From NCBI RefSeq assembly GCF_011074795.1, contig NZ_JAAMPF010000014.1, positions 1 through 64,000 of the forward strand: DNA of 64,000 nucleotides, in the 5' to 3' direction. The translations under genes were made by a program, and so were the position numbers. The notes below the pieces were generated by a model that was given only the letters and a program-made list of their open reading frames with translations, had not been told where the DNA came from and did not search any database. Shown here piece after piece: positions 29,730 through 39,124 of the stretch; position 1 is the stretch's first letter, and every line of letters begins with the position of its first letter. This DNA is from Marinobacter salicampi (GTDB lineage: Bacteria; Pseudomonadota; Gammaproteobacteria; Pseudomonadales; Oleiphilaceae).

Positions 29730-29918
29730 TCAGCGTTTATCCAGACGCTCGTCAGTAGTGAGGGTGCGGGCCTCTACCGCAAGCATAACGGGTATGCCTT
29801 CGCGTATAGGGAACGCCATGGCGTCGGCGCGACACACCAGTTCCTTTTGGTCCTGATTCAGTATCAGGTCGCCTTTACATACGGGGCATGCCAGTAAAGC
29901 CACCAGTTTCTTGTCCAT
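29730..29918 (-). CDS. Trm112-family protein (YcaR-like)
   Basis: The 62-residue protein begins [18 protein letters not shown] with a CxxC pair, and includes the family stretch [20 protein letters not shown]. Eukaryotic and archaeal Trm112 activate methyltransferases. In bacteria the gene is conserved between lpxK and kdsB, but the function there is not clear to me. Confidence 0.9.
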   Translation of the reverse strand: MDKKLVALLACPVCKGDLILNQDQKELVCRADAMAFPIREGIPVMLAVEARTLTTDERLDKR

Positions 29919-29981
29919 GGTCGGGTCTCTTCCTTCCGATGATATGCATTTATGTTGAGAGTCTGAAGACCGCAGTCTGGC

Positions 29982-30983
29982 TCAGGTACGCGATTGTATC
30001 TCCGTGACGCGGGCCATAAATACCTCGCGAAAACGACCAGGAAGGCAGGCCGTCACGTCCAGAACCCAGCAGTGGTCATGGGCGATACCCTGGCACTTGA
30101 CTGCATCCTTTGCCGTCATCACCAGTTGCTCACCAGGCTGAACCGCAAGATCTCCGGCACCAAACCGATGATGGTCCGGCAGCGCCAAGGGTCTGACCCG
30201 GGCGCCAAGGCCGCGGAGGGTCTGGAAAAAGCGCTCGGGATTACCAATACCCGCCACGGCGCGCACATGCCGGTCCAGCAGCCAGTCCACCGGCCGGGTC
30301 TCGCCGCTCTTTACGTGCCTTAAAACGGTCGGGCTCAACACCATGGTGTACTGCTCAGCGTGCTGTATCCCGGCTACCCATCGGCCATTGCCCACCACAA
30401 AGTCTACATCATCAAGACGCTCGGGTGGCTCCCGCAGCGGTCCGACCGGAATCGGTGCGCCATTGCCAAGACCGCGCTGGCCATCAAAAACGGCGATCTC
30501 GAGATCCCGCGCCAGTGCGTAGTGTTGGAGCCCGTCGTCACAGACGAGGATATCACCCAAGTCCTGGGCAAGAGCCCACCGGGCTGAGCGGGACCGCCTG
30601 GGATCAACAACCACGGGGCAGCTGCTCTGGCGTGCCAGCATCAGTGGCTCGTCACCACTCGTACTGACCGGTGTGTCAGGCTTTACCAGCAGAGGATAGG
30701 TGCTTGATCTACCGCCATAGCCGCGCGTAAGGATAACCGGGCGCCAGCCCTCTGACTTAAGTTCCGCGACGATCCAGGCGGTAAGAGGAGATTTTCCGGT
30801 ACCACCGGCAGTGATATTGCCGACCACAATCACCGGTGCGGCGAGCGGGCTAAGCGCACCCCGAGCTGAAATAGCGGTGTCACGGCGGCGCCTGGCCACC
30901 CAACGATAGATCCAGGCCAGCGGCCAAAGTGGCCAAAGCGGTCGGGCCGAGCCATACCAAAGATGGTCAAGCCAGCCCGTCAT
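29982..30983 (-). CDS. lpxK: Tetraacyldisaccharide 4'-kinase LpxK
   Basis: Phosphorylates the lipid A disaccharide at the 4' position on the cytoplasmic face of the inner membrane. The 333-residue protein has an N-terminal membrane-associated helix (LWPLWPLAWIYRWVA), a P-loop GNITAGGTGKSPLTAW, and the DDGLQHYALARDLEIAVFD region with catalytic Asp. It overlaps msbA by 4 bases (ATGA), the usual msbA-lpxK pairing. Confidence 0.95.
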   Translation of the reverse strand: MTGWLDHLWYGSARPLWPLWPLAWIYRWVARRRRDTAISARGALSPLAAPVIVVGNITAGGTGKSPLTAWIVAELKSEGWRPVILTRGYGGRSSTYPLLVKPDTPVSTSGDEPLMLARQSSCPVVVDPRRSRSARWALAQDLGDILVCDDGLQHYALARDLEIAVFDGQRGLGNGAPIPVGPLREPPERLDDVDFVVGNGRWVAGIQHAEQYTMVLSPTVLRHVKSGETRPVDWLLDRHVRAVAGIGNPERFFQTLRGLGARVRPLALPDHHRFGAGDLAVQPGEQLVMTAKDAVKCQGIAHDHCWVLDVTACLPGRFREVFMARVTEIQSRT

Positions 30984-32764
30984 GGGGTTTCACTGAACTG
31001 CATCTGATGGAGTTGGGCGTATGCGCCGCCGGCCTCAAGCAACTCGTGATGTGATCCGGACTCTACAATGCGCCCGGATTCCATGACAAGAATGAGGTCG
31101 GCATTTTCAATGGTGGAGAGTCGGTGGGCGATAACCAGCGTGGTCCGGCCTTCCATAACCGCATCCAGGGCATATTGAATGCTGCGCTCAGATTCCGTAT
31201 CCAGCGCTGAGGTGGCTTCGTCCAGAATCAGGATAGGGGCATCCTTTAGCAGCGCCCGGGCAATGGCCAGCCGTTGTCTCTGACCACCGGAAAGCATCAC
31301 GCCATTGTCACCAATCATGGTGTCGAGTCCATCCGGCATCCGGTCGATGAACTCCAGCGCATGGGCCTTGTCAGCAGCGCTGCGGATTTCCTCAAGACTG
31401 CAATGCCGCAGTGCCCCGTAGGCAATGTTGGCGGCGATGGTGTCATTGAACAGAACCACGTTCTGGGTCACCAGTGCGATCTGGGCCCTAAGGGCTTCAA
31501 GGCGGAATTCTTCCAGCGGGTGCCCGTCGATGAGAATGCTACCTCCGGTCAACTCATAGAAACGGGGCAGCAGGCTGACCAGAGTCGACTTGCCGCTCCC
31601 TGAGCGTCCCACCAGGGCGACACTCTGCCCCGCCGGGATGCTGAGATTGATATCCTTGAGGACATCGTCCAGCTCGTTGCGGTAGCGGAATGACACATTC
31701 TCGAACTCGATCTCACCCTTAACCCGCTCCGGTGAATAGGTCCCCTGGTCCTGCTCTGGCTCCTGGTCAATGGTGCCGAATACGTCATGGGCGGCAGCCA
31801 CTCCTTTCTGGATGCGGGCATGGACAGAGGTAACCTGTCGGATCGGTTTGGCCATGGTGGTAGCAGCTGTAATAAAGGCTACCAGTTCGCCGGTACTCAT
31901 GGAGCCGCGAATTTCGGGCGCCAGCATGGTCCAGACCAGCGCTGCAATTGCGATGGCAACCAATACCTGTATGACCGGCACACTGATGGCCTGGGCCGAT
32001 GCCAGCTTGAGGCTCTGGCGCAGGTTCCGGTGGCTTACGTCGGCGAATCGCTTACGCTCATAGCCTTCACCCCCAAAGGTGCGGACAACCCGATACCCGG
32101 AAATACTCTCCGAAGCGACGTGGGTAATATCGCCCATTGAGCCCTGGATGCGTCGACTGATCTTGCGGAAGCGTTTGCTGGCATAGCTCACCACAAACCC
32201 GATCAAAGGCCCGACCGCCAGGAACACCAGCGTAAGCTTCCAGTTGGTGTAAATCATGAAACCGAGCAGACCAATGATGGTCAGGCCTTCCCGCAATGTG
32301 ATGGTGACGGCATTGGTGGTTGCGTCCGCCACCTGCTCAACATTGAAGGTCAGTTTGGACACCAGGCGTCCGGACGCGTTCTCGTCAAAGAAGCGGGAAG
32401 GCAGGGTCAGCAGGCGATCGAACACCTGGGTCCGCAGAGCGTTTACGACCTGGCGCCCGACATAACTGATGAAATACTGACTCATGAATGTACCCACCCC
32501 GCGAAAGGCAAATACGCCAACAATAAGACTCGTCAGCATTACCCGGTTTTCGTGAGTGGGGTTTTCAAGGGCGGTAATGACCACTTCCATGGCCGCCGCC
32601 ATGCCCGTGGACGCGGCGGCATAGATGACATTACCAACAATGGCCAGCGTAAAGGCGATCCAGAACGGTTTAACGTAGGCCAGCAGCCTCCGGTAGGTTG
32701 CCCAGTTGGAAGCCTCCGGAGCGGTGTCAACGGCTTCGGCTTCGGTTTCAGCCTTCATCGCCAT
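30980..32764 (-). CDS. msbA: Lipid A export ABC transporter MsbA
   Basis: Homodimeric flippase moving lipid A-core across the inner membrane. The 594-residue half-transporter has six membrane helices in residues about 35-320. The nucleotide-binding domain has Walker A GRSGSGKST, signature LSGGQRQRLA and Walker B LILDEATSALD. The N-terminal cytosolic tail is acidic (AETEAEAVDTAPEAS). The start overlaps exbD by 17 bases; Met3 is an alternative. Confidence 0.96.
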   Translation of the reverse strand: MAMKAETEAEAVDTAPEASNWATYRRLLAYVKPFWIAFTLAIVGNVIYAAASTGMAAAMEVVITALENPTHENRVMLTSLIVGVFAFRGVGTFMSQYFISYVGRQVVNALRTQVFDRLLTLPSRFFDENASGRLVSKLTFNVEQVADATTNAVTITLREGLTIIGLLGFMIYTNWKLTLVFLAVGPLIGFVVSYASKRFRKISRRIQGSMGDITHVASESISGYRVVRTFGGEGYERKRFADVSHRNLRQSLKLASAQAISVPVIQVLVAIAIAALVWTMLAPEIRGSMSTGELVAFITAATTMAKPIRQVTSVHARIQKGVAAAHDVFGTIDQEPEQDQGTYSPERVKGEIEFENVSFRYRNELDDVLKDINLSIPAGQSVALVGRSGSGKSTLVSLLPRFYELTGGSILIDGHPLEEFRLEALRAQIALVTQNVVLFNDTIAANIAYGALRHCSLEEIRSAADKAHALEFIDRMPDGLDTMIGDNGVMLSGGQRQRLAIARALLKDAPILILDEATSALDTESERSIQYALDAVMEGRTTLVIAHRLSTIENADLILVMESGRIVESGSHHELLEAGGAYAQLHQMQFSETP

Positions 32765-33170
32765 CCCGTTCGGTGGTTATGCTGAGTTTCGAGAATCCGA
32801 GGCGACCCGCCACATCCATGGCCCTCACCACATACTGGTGAGGGGTGCTTGCATCTGCGGTGATGATGAACGGCAAGCTGGTGTCGTCGCCGGTCAGTTC
32901 GCTGACTGCCCGCTGCAGCGTCTCACGCTGGTTGTTGATGAGCGCCTTGTCGTTGACGTAGTACTGCCCCTCGGCGTTGACCACAACGTCGACCTGTCGG
33001 ACCTCGGATTCAGCCGGGTTGCCGCTGGCCTCTGGCAGATCCACCTTGAGATGGCTCTCGCGAGTGAATGTGGTCGAGACCATGAAAAATATCAGCAACA
33101 GGAAGACCACATCGATCAGTGGTGTCAGGTCAACCCCGACTTCCTGGCTTCTCTGGCGCTTGAACTTCAC
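32748..33170 (-). CDS. ExbD/TolR-family proton channel subunit
   Basis: The 140-residue protein has a basic cytosolic tail and a single membrane helix DLTPLIDVVFLLLIFFMVST with the proton-carrying Asp20, then a periplasmic domain. It pairs with the ExbB-like gene 5 bases upstream. It is distinct from TolR at 4041-4484. No TonB or TonB-dependent receptor is nearby, and it sits against msbA, as in Pseudomonas. What it energises is unknown. Confidence 0.9.
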   Translation of the reverse strand: MKFKRQRSQEVGVDLTPLIDVVFLLLIFFMVSTTFTRESHLKVDLPEASGNPAESEVRQVDVVVNAEGQYYVNDKALINNQRETLQRAVSELTGDDTSLPFIITADASTPHQYVVRAMDVAGRLGFSKLSITTERDGDEG

Positions 33171-33175
33171 GGCCG

Positions 33176-33802
33176 TCAGGCTCCTTCCACGTCGATTTCA
33201 CGGTCGCCGTGAACAACTTCAACCAGCTTGATGGCTTCCTGCTCCATGCTCACCACCAGTTCCTCGACACGACGCAAAAAATACCGGTGGCAGATCAGCG
33301 CGGGAATGGCAACGCTCAGGCCGGCCGCGGTGGTCATCAGGGCTTCGGAGATACCGCCAGCCAGGTTTCCCGCATCGCCAACGCCAGCCAGCTGGATCTC
33401 GGCAAATACCTTGATCATGCCGATAACGGTACCCAGAAGGCCAAGCAGCGGTGTAATGGTCGCCACCGTGCCAAGAGGGTTCAGGAACCGCTCAAGCTCA
33501 TGAATGACCTGACTGGCCTCATGTTCGATGCTTTCTTTCATGATCTCGCGACCATGCTTGGCATTCATCAGGCCACTGGCAAGTACCCGGCCGAGGGGAG
33601 AAGACGCTTGCAGCGCCTTGAGCTTGCGTCCGTTCAGCTCCTTTTTCTTAATCCATCGCCAGAGTTCATTGATCGTTGTCTGTGGCGCCACGCGAGACGC
33701 TCGGAGCGTCCAAAACCTTTCCAAAATGATGGCCAGGGCAAGAATGGAACAGGCTACTATCGGCACCATGATGATGCCACCCGCTTTCAAGAGCTCGAAC
33801 AC
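33176..33802 (-). CDS. ExbB/TolQ-family proton channel subunit
   Basis: The 208-residue protein has an N-terminal membrane helix (GGIIMVPIVACSILALAII) and the MotA/TolQ/ExbB core near 110-190 (TITPLLGLLGTVIGMIKVF, then ISEALMTTAAGLSVAIPALI). With the adjoining ExbD it would form a second proton-driven stator. The first gene of an exbBD-msbA-lpxK-trm112-kdsB-ptp-murB leftward run, it is 93 bases downstream of comEC. Confidence 0.91.
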   Translation of the reverse strand: MFELLKAGGIIMVPIVACSILALAIILERFWTLRASRVAPQTTINELWRWIKKKELNGRKLKALQASSPLGRVLASGLMNAKHGREIMKESIEHEASQVIHELERFLNPLGTVATITPLLGLLGTVIGMIKVFAEIQLAGVGDAGNLAGGISEALMTTAAGLSVAIPALICHRYFLRRVEELVVSMEQEAIKLVEVVHGDREIDVEGA

Positions 33803-33895
33803 GCTTGGTCTCCTATTTATGACAAGCCGCGCTACTTTAGCATAGCCACCGGCTCAGGCCACACCTTCAATCAGTGCCTGGCGGGGGCCGGGCCA

Positions 33896-36325
33896 TTATG
33901 TGTCCGGGTTCACTGTTTCTGCCGGGCGAATCCAGAAGGGCGCGTCCTGTCGCCACTGCCGAATCGCCGGCCCGGAGGCCCGAAAAACCCAATTGATCGC
34001 ACCCGAATAGGCGGTGTTGAAGGCCCGGGCGCCCACATCCTGGAAGCGCGAGACCACCCTGGGATGGGGATGGCCGTAGCGATGACGATAGCCTGCAGTG
34101 TAAACCACAACATCGGGCCTCAGTTTATTTACCCAGGAACGTCCCGACGAAGTATTGCTGCCATGATGGGATGCCACCAGGATGCGATAGGCCACCGGGT
34201 GCAACGAGTGGGTAGCGAGCATACGGGCCTCGGCTCTGCGAGAAATATCGCCGGGCAGAATCACCTCAACCGCTTCACTGCCTGACCCGAAGCGGAGAAT
34301 GGCAACACAGGAGGCGTCATTTCCTGAGGGTATAAACTCTGGTGACGTCGGCAGCTGCCAGAACTCCACAACGCCCGTGCCCAGGGTGATCTCCTGCCCG
34401 GCGTTACAGGCCCCAATTCGCGGAGCAGGCCCCTGCGCCCCACGTTGCTCAGCTGCAACGTCTGGTTCGAGCCGGTCGAGGATGCGCCCGGGCTCCCCCG
34501 AAATCACCTGCCCAACCGCCAGGGATTCAACTAGCAAGGCAAGGCCGCCCACATGGTCGGCATCGCCATGACTGAGTATCAGCGTGTCGATGCGCGTGAT
34601 ACCCAGGGACTTCAGGGTTGGCAGCAAAACACTCTCGACACCACTGTAGCCGGATGGCGCTTCAGGGCCGGTGTCATAGAGCAGAACCTGGTCCTTATGC
34701 CGTGCCAGTACTGACAGGCCCTGCCCCACGTCAAAGACCCAGAGCTCGGGGTCGGGCGCATAAGTATTCGTTGGCGCGTTCCCGTGCTTTGCCACCAGCA
34801 CCGGCGCAAACCACAACACCAGCAGGCTACATGCCAATGCCCTGGCTTTGGGGATGGGCACCATGATCAGACACAGAACCAGTAAGGCTATCACAATGGC
34901 GACGGCAGGGTTGACGTTCAGTTCCGGCACCGGCCAGGCCGCTAGCAGGGCCAGCCACTTCCAAAGGAGACCCAGCACAGCATCGTAGGCGCTGCCAACC
35001 AGGGCCCCGCTGGCAGGCGCCAACCCCAGTAATACACCCCCCAGTATCAATACCGGCATGACCACGAAGGATAACCAGGGAATGGCCACCAGATTGGCAA
35101 GCCAGCCTACTGCCGCGGGGGCCTGATCCATGAAAGTCAGCATCGGCCAGAGCCCGGCAAAAATGGCACATTGCGCCAGAACCAGGGTAGTTGTCGCGGG
35201 TGGCTGGCGGAGTCGCCCTGAAAAGACCAGCAGCAGCACGGCTACGGCGCCAAAGGACAGCCAGAACCCCCTGTCCAAAGGTGAGAAAGGATCCAGCAGG
35301 AGCACCAGCCCGAGAGCCACCAGCCAGCCAGTACCGGAACCGACGCGCCCTGCCCTGAACCACAGCCAGCTGGCCAGCACGACCATGACCCATGCTCTGC
35401 GGGTCGGCACCGTAAATCCTGCAGCCAGGGCATAGGCAAGGCTCCCGAGGATCACCACCAGCAGCACAAGGGCCCGGCGCCGGGAGGGAGCCAGCCTGTG
35501 CTGGGGCAGCCAACGCAGAAGCAGCCCGACAAGTCCGCCCAGCCCCATGGCAACCAGTCCGATGTGCAGTCCTGAAATGGCCACCAGATGCACGGTGCCG
35601 GTGGCCTGGAATACCCGCCAGTGCTCGGGCCCCATGCTGCCCCTTTCACCGATCAGCAAGGCTTCAGCCAAGGCCCGATGCTCGATGTCCGCAAGCCTGA
35701 CTGCCAGGCCCTGGGCCAGGTTCTTTCGCCAATGGTGAAAGCGGCAACCCGAACCGCAGGCCCCCTGTTCCCAGGCCGACACGGACTGCACCGTGCCGGT
35801 CGCGCCATAGTTATTGCGAAACAGCCAGGACTCGTAGCGGAAACCGGCTGGGTTCACCGACCCATGGGGCCGTTTGAGTCGCACCTCGACACGCATCAGC
35901 TGCGGTAGATCAAGTTGGGCATCTTTGCCGTACCAGGCAAGCTTCAAACGCTTCGGGAGTTGATGACCAACGGTATTGGCCGGGGCCGATTCCCAGTGCT
36001 GGACGCAAAGACTGAAACGGACACTACCGTAGGAACCCCGTGAGGGCACCTCACAGAGATGACCCAGCACCACCAGGTCCCTGCCCTCCAAGGGTGATGG
36101 CAAAACGCCCTGCAGACGCTCACCTGCGTGCCAGCCGACCCAGGCCAGCCCGACCAGAAGCCACGCCAGGGCCCATGCGAGGGTGGACCTTCGGCCGGAA
36201 CCGGGTAACAAAAAACAAAGCAATGCCACGACTATAAGCAAGAGGAGACCTAATGGTGGTAGAAGGACTCCGCTGCAATACAGTAAGATGGCTCCGCAAG
36301 AAAAGGACGCAATCCCTGTGCGCAC
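33896..36325 (-). CDS. comEC: ComEC/Rec2-family DNA uptake channel
   Basis: Inner-membrane channel for single-stranded DNA during natural transformation. The 809-residue protein has N-terminal hydrophobic helices and an OB-like region. The Competence domain (TGTVHLVAISGLHIGLVAMG) has multiple helices to about 520. The C-terminal metallo-beta-lactamase domain (LILSHGDADHVGGLALLV, ILVASHHGSNTSS) keeps its His/Asp metal ligands. The GTG start follows AGGGAGTACAT. Transformation itself would need other com and pilus genes, not seen here. Confidence 0.93.
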   Translation of the reverse strand: MRTGIASFSCGAILLYCSGVLLPPLGLLLLIVVALLCFLLPGSGRRSTLAWALAWLLVGLAWVGWHAGERLQGVLPSPLEGRDLVVLGHLCEVPSRGSYGSVRFSLCVQHWESAPANTVGHQLPKRLKLAWYGKDAQLDLPQLMRVEVRLKRPHGSVNPAGFRYESWLFRNNYGATGTVQSVSAWEQGACGSGCRFHHWRKNLAQGLAVRLADIEHRALAEALLIGERGSMGPEHWRVFQATGTVHLVAISGLHIGLVAMGLGGLVGLLLRWLPQHRLAPSRRRALVLLVVILGSLAYALAAGFTVPTRRAWVMVVLASWLWFRAGRVGSGTGWLVALGLVLLLDPFSPLDRGFWLSFGAVAVLLLVFSGRLRQPPATTTLVLAQCAIFAGLWPMLTFMDQAPAAVGWLANLVAIPWLSFVVMPVLILGGVLLGLAPASGALVGSAYDAVLGLLWKWLALLAAWPVPELNVNPAVAIVIALLVLCLIMVPIPKARALACSLLVLWFAPVLVAKHGNAPTNTYAPDPELWVFDVGQGLSVLARHKDQVLLYDTGPEAPSGYSGVESVLLPTLKSLGITRIDTLILSHGDADHVGGLALLVESLAVGQVISGEPGRILDRLEPDVAAEQRGAQGPAPRIGACNAGQEITLGTGVVEFWQLPTSPEFIPSGNDASCVAILRFGSGSEAVEVILPGDISRRAEARMLATHSLHPVAYRILVASHHGSNTSSGRSWVNKLRPDVVVYTAGYRHRYGHPHPRVVSRFQDVGARAFNTAYSGAINWVFRASGPAIRQWRQDAPFWIRPAETVNPDT

Positions 36326-36412
36326 ATGTACTCCCTGGACAATCCCTGTCCGCTCGCGGTTTTAAAAAGGACGTCGGTCACCTTTGTTCAAGTGCTTGGT
36401 ATAAGTATGAGA

Positions 36413-36424
36413 CCGGGGCCCCGG
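36413..36424. repeat. 12-base GC palindrome upstream of the DUF2062 gene
   Basis: CCGGGGCCCCGG is a perfect palindrome in the 150-base comEC/DUF2062 divergent spacer, 52 bases before the DUF2062 start. A TATAAG stretch lies just before it, but no -35 partner is apparent. Significance is uncertain. Confidence 0.3.
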
Positions 36425-36475
36425 AGCCCTTAATTAACGTCCAGCTGATACATTCTTAACGGGCAGCATGTCGAC

Positions 36476-36994
36476 ATGCCGAAGAAGTTCATGAAACGCT
36501 ACCTGCCTACGCCGGATAAAATACGGGGAATCCGTTCCCTGCATTTTCTCGGCGATATTCTTCATGAACCCAATCTCTGGCACATCAACCGTCATGGCGT
36601 ATCCCGTGCCTTTATGGTCGGCATTTTCTGGTGCTTTATTCCCATGCCCTTCCAGATGGTGGCTGCAGCATTCTTTGCCCTGTGGCTCAATGCCAACCTG
36701 CCGTTATCGGTCGCCCTGGTGTGGATCAGTAACCCCCTAACCATGCCAGCCATTTTTTACTTCAACTACAAGCTGGGTGCCTGGCTGCTGGGGCGGCCCG
36801 TGCTGGCTTTTGAATTCCAGCTTTCCTGGGAATGGCTGAGCAGCAGGATCATGGATATAGGCATACCACTTTATTTCGGCTCCCTCGTCACCGCCACCTT
36901 TGCCGGCTGCATCAGTTACCTGTTGCTGCAACTCCTGTGGCGCCGCAAAGTCAGGTCCGACTGGGCCAGAAGAAATGAGCACAGGTTCGACTAG
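36476..36994 (+). CDS. DUF2062 membrane protein
   Basis: The 172-residue protein has a short basic start, then hydrophobic segments at about 40-65 (RAFMVGIFWCFIPMPFQMVA), 68-90 and 130-155. The DUF2062 pattern includes SVALVWISNPLTMPAIFYFN. The function of the family is unknown. Its conserved position between comEC and lol genes in Pseudomonas-like genomes hints at an envelope role. It is convergent with lolD (4-base overlap). Confidence 0.88.
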   Translation: MPKKFMKRYLPTPDKIRGIRSLHFLGDILHEPNLWHINRHGVSRAFMVGIFWCFIPMPFQMVAAAFFALWLNANLPLSVALVWISNPLTMPAIFYFNYKLGAWLLGRPVLAFEFQLSWEWLSSRIMDIGIPLYFGSLVTATFAGCISYLLLQLLWRRKVRSDWARRNEHRFD

Positions 36995-37710
36995 TCCAGA
37001 GGATGCTGAACTGCCAGCTGCCCGTGCTCAAGCCGCAGAACCCGACCCAGGCTTTTTGCCATGGCCATGTCATGGGTGACCACCACAAAAGCGATACCCA
37101 ACTGATCCCTCAATGATTCGATAAGATGATGGACACTTTCACCCGTGCTGTCATCAAGATTACCCGTGGGCTCGTCCATCAGAACACACTCAGGCTCATT
37201 AACCAGTGCGCGGGCAATGGCGACACGCTGGCGCTCGCCCCCTGACAGCTCACCGGGCTTGTGGGCCAAACGCGGGCTCAGCCCGACTTCCGACAGCATG
37301 GCCTCGGCCCGACGTTTTGCCTCCCGGGTGGAGAGACCACCAAGCACACACGGCATCATGACGTTTTCCCGGGCTGTAAACTCGGGCAACAGATGGTGGA
37401 ACTGATAGACAAAACCCAGGTACCGGTTACGGAAGCGGGCCCTCGCCGCTTCGCCCAGCCGGTGCATATCCTGGCCACAGATTGCAATCGAGCCGGACGT
37501 TGGCTTGTCGAGGCCCCCCAGAAGGTTCAGCAAGCTGGTTTTGCCCGCACCACTGGTGCCGACAATGGCAACGGTTTCACCGGCACTTACCTGAAGCGAT
37601 ATATCGGAGAAAATGGTCAGTTTGCCCGGGCCCTCATTGTAGCTGCGGGTGACCTTGGCACACTCGATAACTCTTGTGGGCTGATCTGAAGCGTGCTGGG
37701 TATTATTCAT
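36991..37710 (-). CDS. lolD: Lipoprotein-releasing ABC transporter ATPase LolD
   Basis: ATPase of the complex that extracts outer-membrane lipoproteins from the inner membrane for LolA. The 239-residue protein has Walker A VGTSGAGKTSLLN, a Q-loop preceded by VYQFHHLLPEFTARENVMMP (LolD-type), signature LSGGERQRVA and Walker B CVLMDEPTGNLD. It overlaps the permease gene by 8 bases. No second permease gene follows it. Confidence 0.95.
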   Translation of the reverse strand: MNNTQHASDQPTRVIECAKVTRSYNEGPGKLTIFSDISLQVSAGETVAIVGTSGAGKTSLLNLLGGLDKPTSGSIAICGQDMHRLGEAARARFRNRYLGFVYQFHHLLPEFTARENVMMPCVLGGLSTREAKRRAEAMLSEVGLSPRLAHKPGELSGGERQRVAIARALVNEPECVLMDEPTGNLDDSTGESVHHLIESLRDQLGIAFVVVTHDMAMAKSLGRVLRLEHGQLAVQHPLD

Positions 37711-38944
37711 AGCGCAGGGCCTCCGCCGGATCGACGCGGGACGCGCGCCATGCCGGATAGATCGTTGCCAGCAGGCTCATCGCCAAGCCGGCACCGCTTA
37801 TGATGTAGACATCCCGCCACTGGAGTTGGGACGGCAGGTAACTGATAAAATAGACATCGGCATTCAGGAACTGGTGCCCCAGCACAACCTCGAGCCAGCT
37901 GATGAACGCACTTATGTTATTCGCCCCGAGCACACCCAGAACAGTCCCGATCAGCGTGCCAACGATCCCGATCACGGCCCCCTGAACAATGAATATGCGC
38001 AGGATGCGGCCAGGTGTCGCGCCCATGGTCCGCAGGATCGCAATGTCCGCTTTCTTGTCAGTCACCACCATCACCAGGGTGGAGACAATGTTGAATGCCG
38101 CCACAGCCACGATGAACATCAGCAATAGGCCGATCATGGTTTTTTCCATGCGTATGGCCTGGAACAGATTGCCGTGGGTTCGGGTCCAGTCCGACACGAA
38201 GAAGCGCCCATCCATACTCTCGGCTACCTCACGGGCAACCGCAGGGGCCTTGAAAAGATCGTCGACCAGAATCCTGACGCCCTGGGCCTTGCCCCCGGTC
38301 CGCATCAGCTTGGAGGCATCGTCCATGTGCACCAGAGTATAGTTGCCATCCAGCTCCGCCCCGACGCTGAAAATCCCCTTGACGGTAAATCGCTTGAGCC
38401 TCGGCAATACGCCAGCGGGTGTCACGGTAGCCTCGGGCATCACCACGGTGACCCGATCGCCCACCTGAAGTCTCAGGCTCGAGGCCATCAGCTTGCCAAC
38501 GATGATGCCGAATTCACCGGACCTCAGGTCATCCAGCTTGCCGTCAATCATATGATTCTCGATGATGGAGACGGTACGCTCTTCCTCGGGCAGAACGCCG
38601 TTCAGCATGATCCCGCGCACATTGCCGCTGCCTGTCACCATGCCCTGGCCCTGAACAAAAGGCGCAGCCGCAATAACAGAGGGGTGCTCGGTGGCTATGC
38701 TGTCAACCCGCTGCCAGTCCTCCAGCACATCATCACCCTGGATAACCGCATGGGGCACCATCCCGAGAATGCGCTGTTTGAGTTCCCGGTCGAAGCCGTT
38801 CATCACCGACAACACGATGATCAGCACGGCAACGCCGAGCATCAGACCGATCATTGAGGTAAGGGAGATAAAGGAAATAAAATGGTTGCGCCGTTTGGCC
38901 GCGGTATATCGCAAGCCGATGTACAGTGATAAAGGTTTGAACAT
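37703..38944 (-). CDS. Lipoprotein-releasing permease, LolC/LolE family
   Basis: The 413-residue protein has a cytosolic start, a membrane helix at about 22-50 (SFISLTSMIGLMLGVAVLII), and a periplasmic MacB-like domain to about 270. Three C-terminal helices follow, with the family loop TDKKADIAILRTMGATPGRI. The periplasmic loop contains TPAGVLPRLKRF, like the LolC hook that binds LolA. E. coli has lolC-lolD-lolE; here only one permease gene adjoins lolD, so it may work as a homodimer like LolF of other genera. Call it LolC-like. Confidence 0.87.
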   Translation of the reverse strand: MFKPLSLYIGLRYTAAKRRNHFISFISLTSMIGLMLGVAVLIIVLSVMNGFDRELKQRILGMVPHAVIQGDDVLEDWQRVDSIATEHPSVIAAAPFVQGQGMVTGSGNVRGIMLNGVLPEEERTVSIIENHMIDGKLDDLRSGEFGIIVGKLMASSLRLQVGDRVTVVMPEATVTPAGVLPRLKRFTVKGIFSVGAELDGNYTLVHMDDASKLMRTGGKAQGVRILVDDLFKAPAVAREVAESMDGRFFVSDWTRTHGNLFQAIRMEKTMIGLLLMFIVAVAAFNIVSTLVMVVTDKKADIAILRTMGATPGRILRIFIVQGAVIGIVGTLIGTVLGVLGANNISAFISWLEVVLGHQFLNADVYFISYLPSQLQWRDVYIISGAGLAMSLLATIYPAWRASRVDPAEALRYE

Positions 38945-39124
38945 GGGTTGGGACCTACCGCCTCCCGGATTTCATCGGATCTTCCCGGCCAAGGTACAAG
39001 CCCATGGGAAGCTGTTAAACTTGTATTCCAGAACTACTATCCTCGTGCCGGTGGCGTTTGACACCGGTTGTACCAATTCAGGGCCTTCAACTGAAGCGTC
39101 CGGAAAAGCCCTTGAGAGGCCCCA

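Noticed and set aside
33209..34285. A 358-residue open frame spanning the exbB-comEC gap on the + strand
   Set aside because: It crosses two well-supported minus-strand genes and their spacer with no coding signature of its own.
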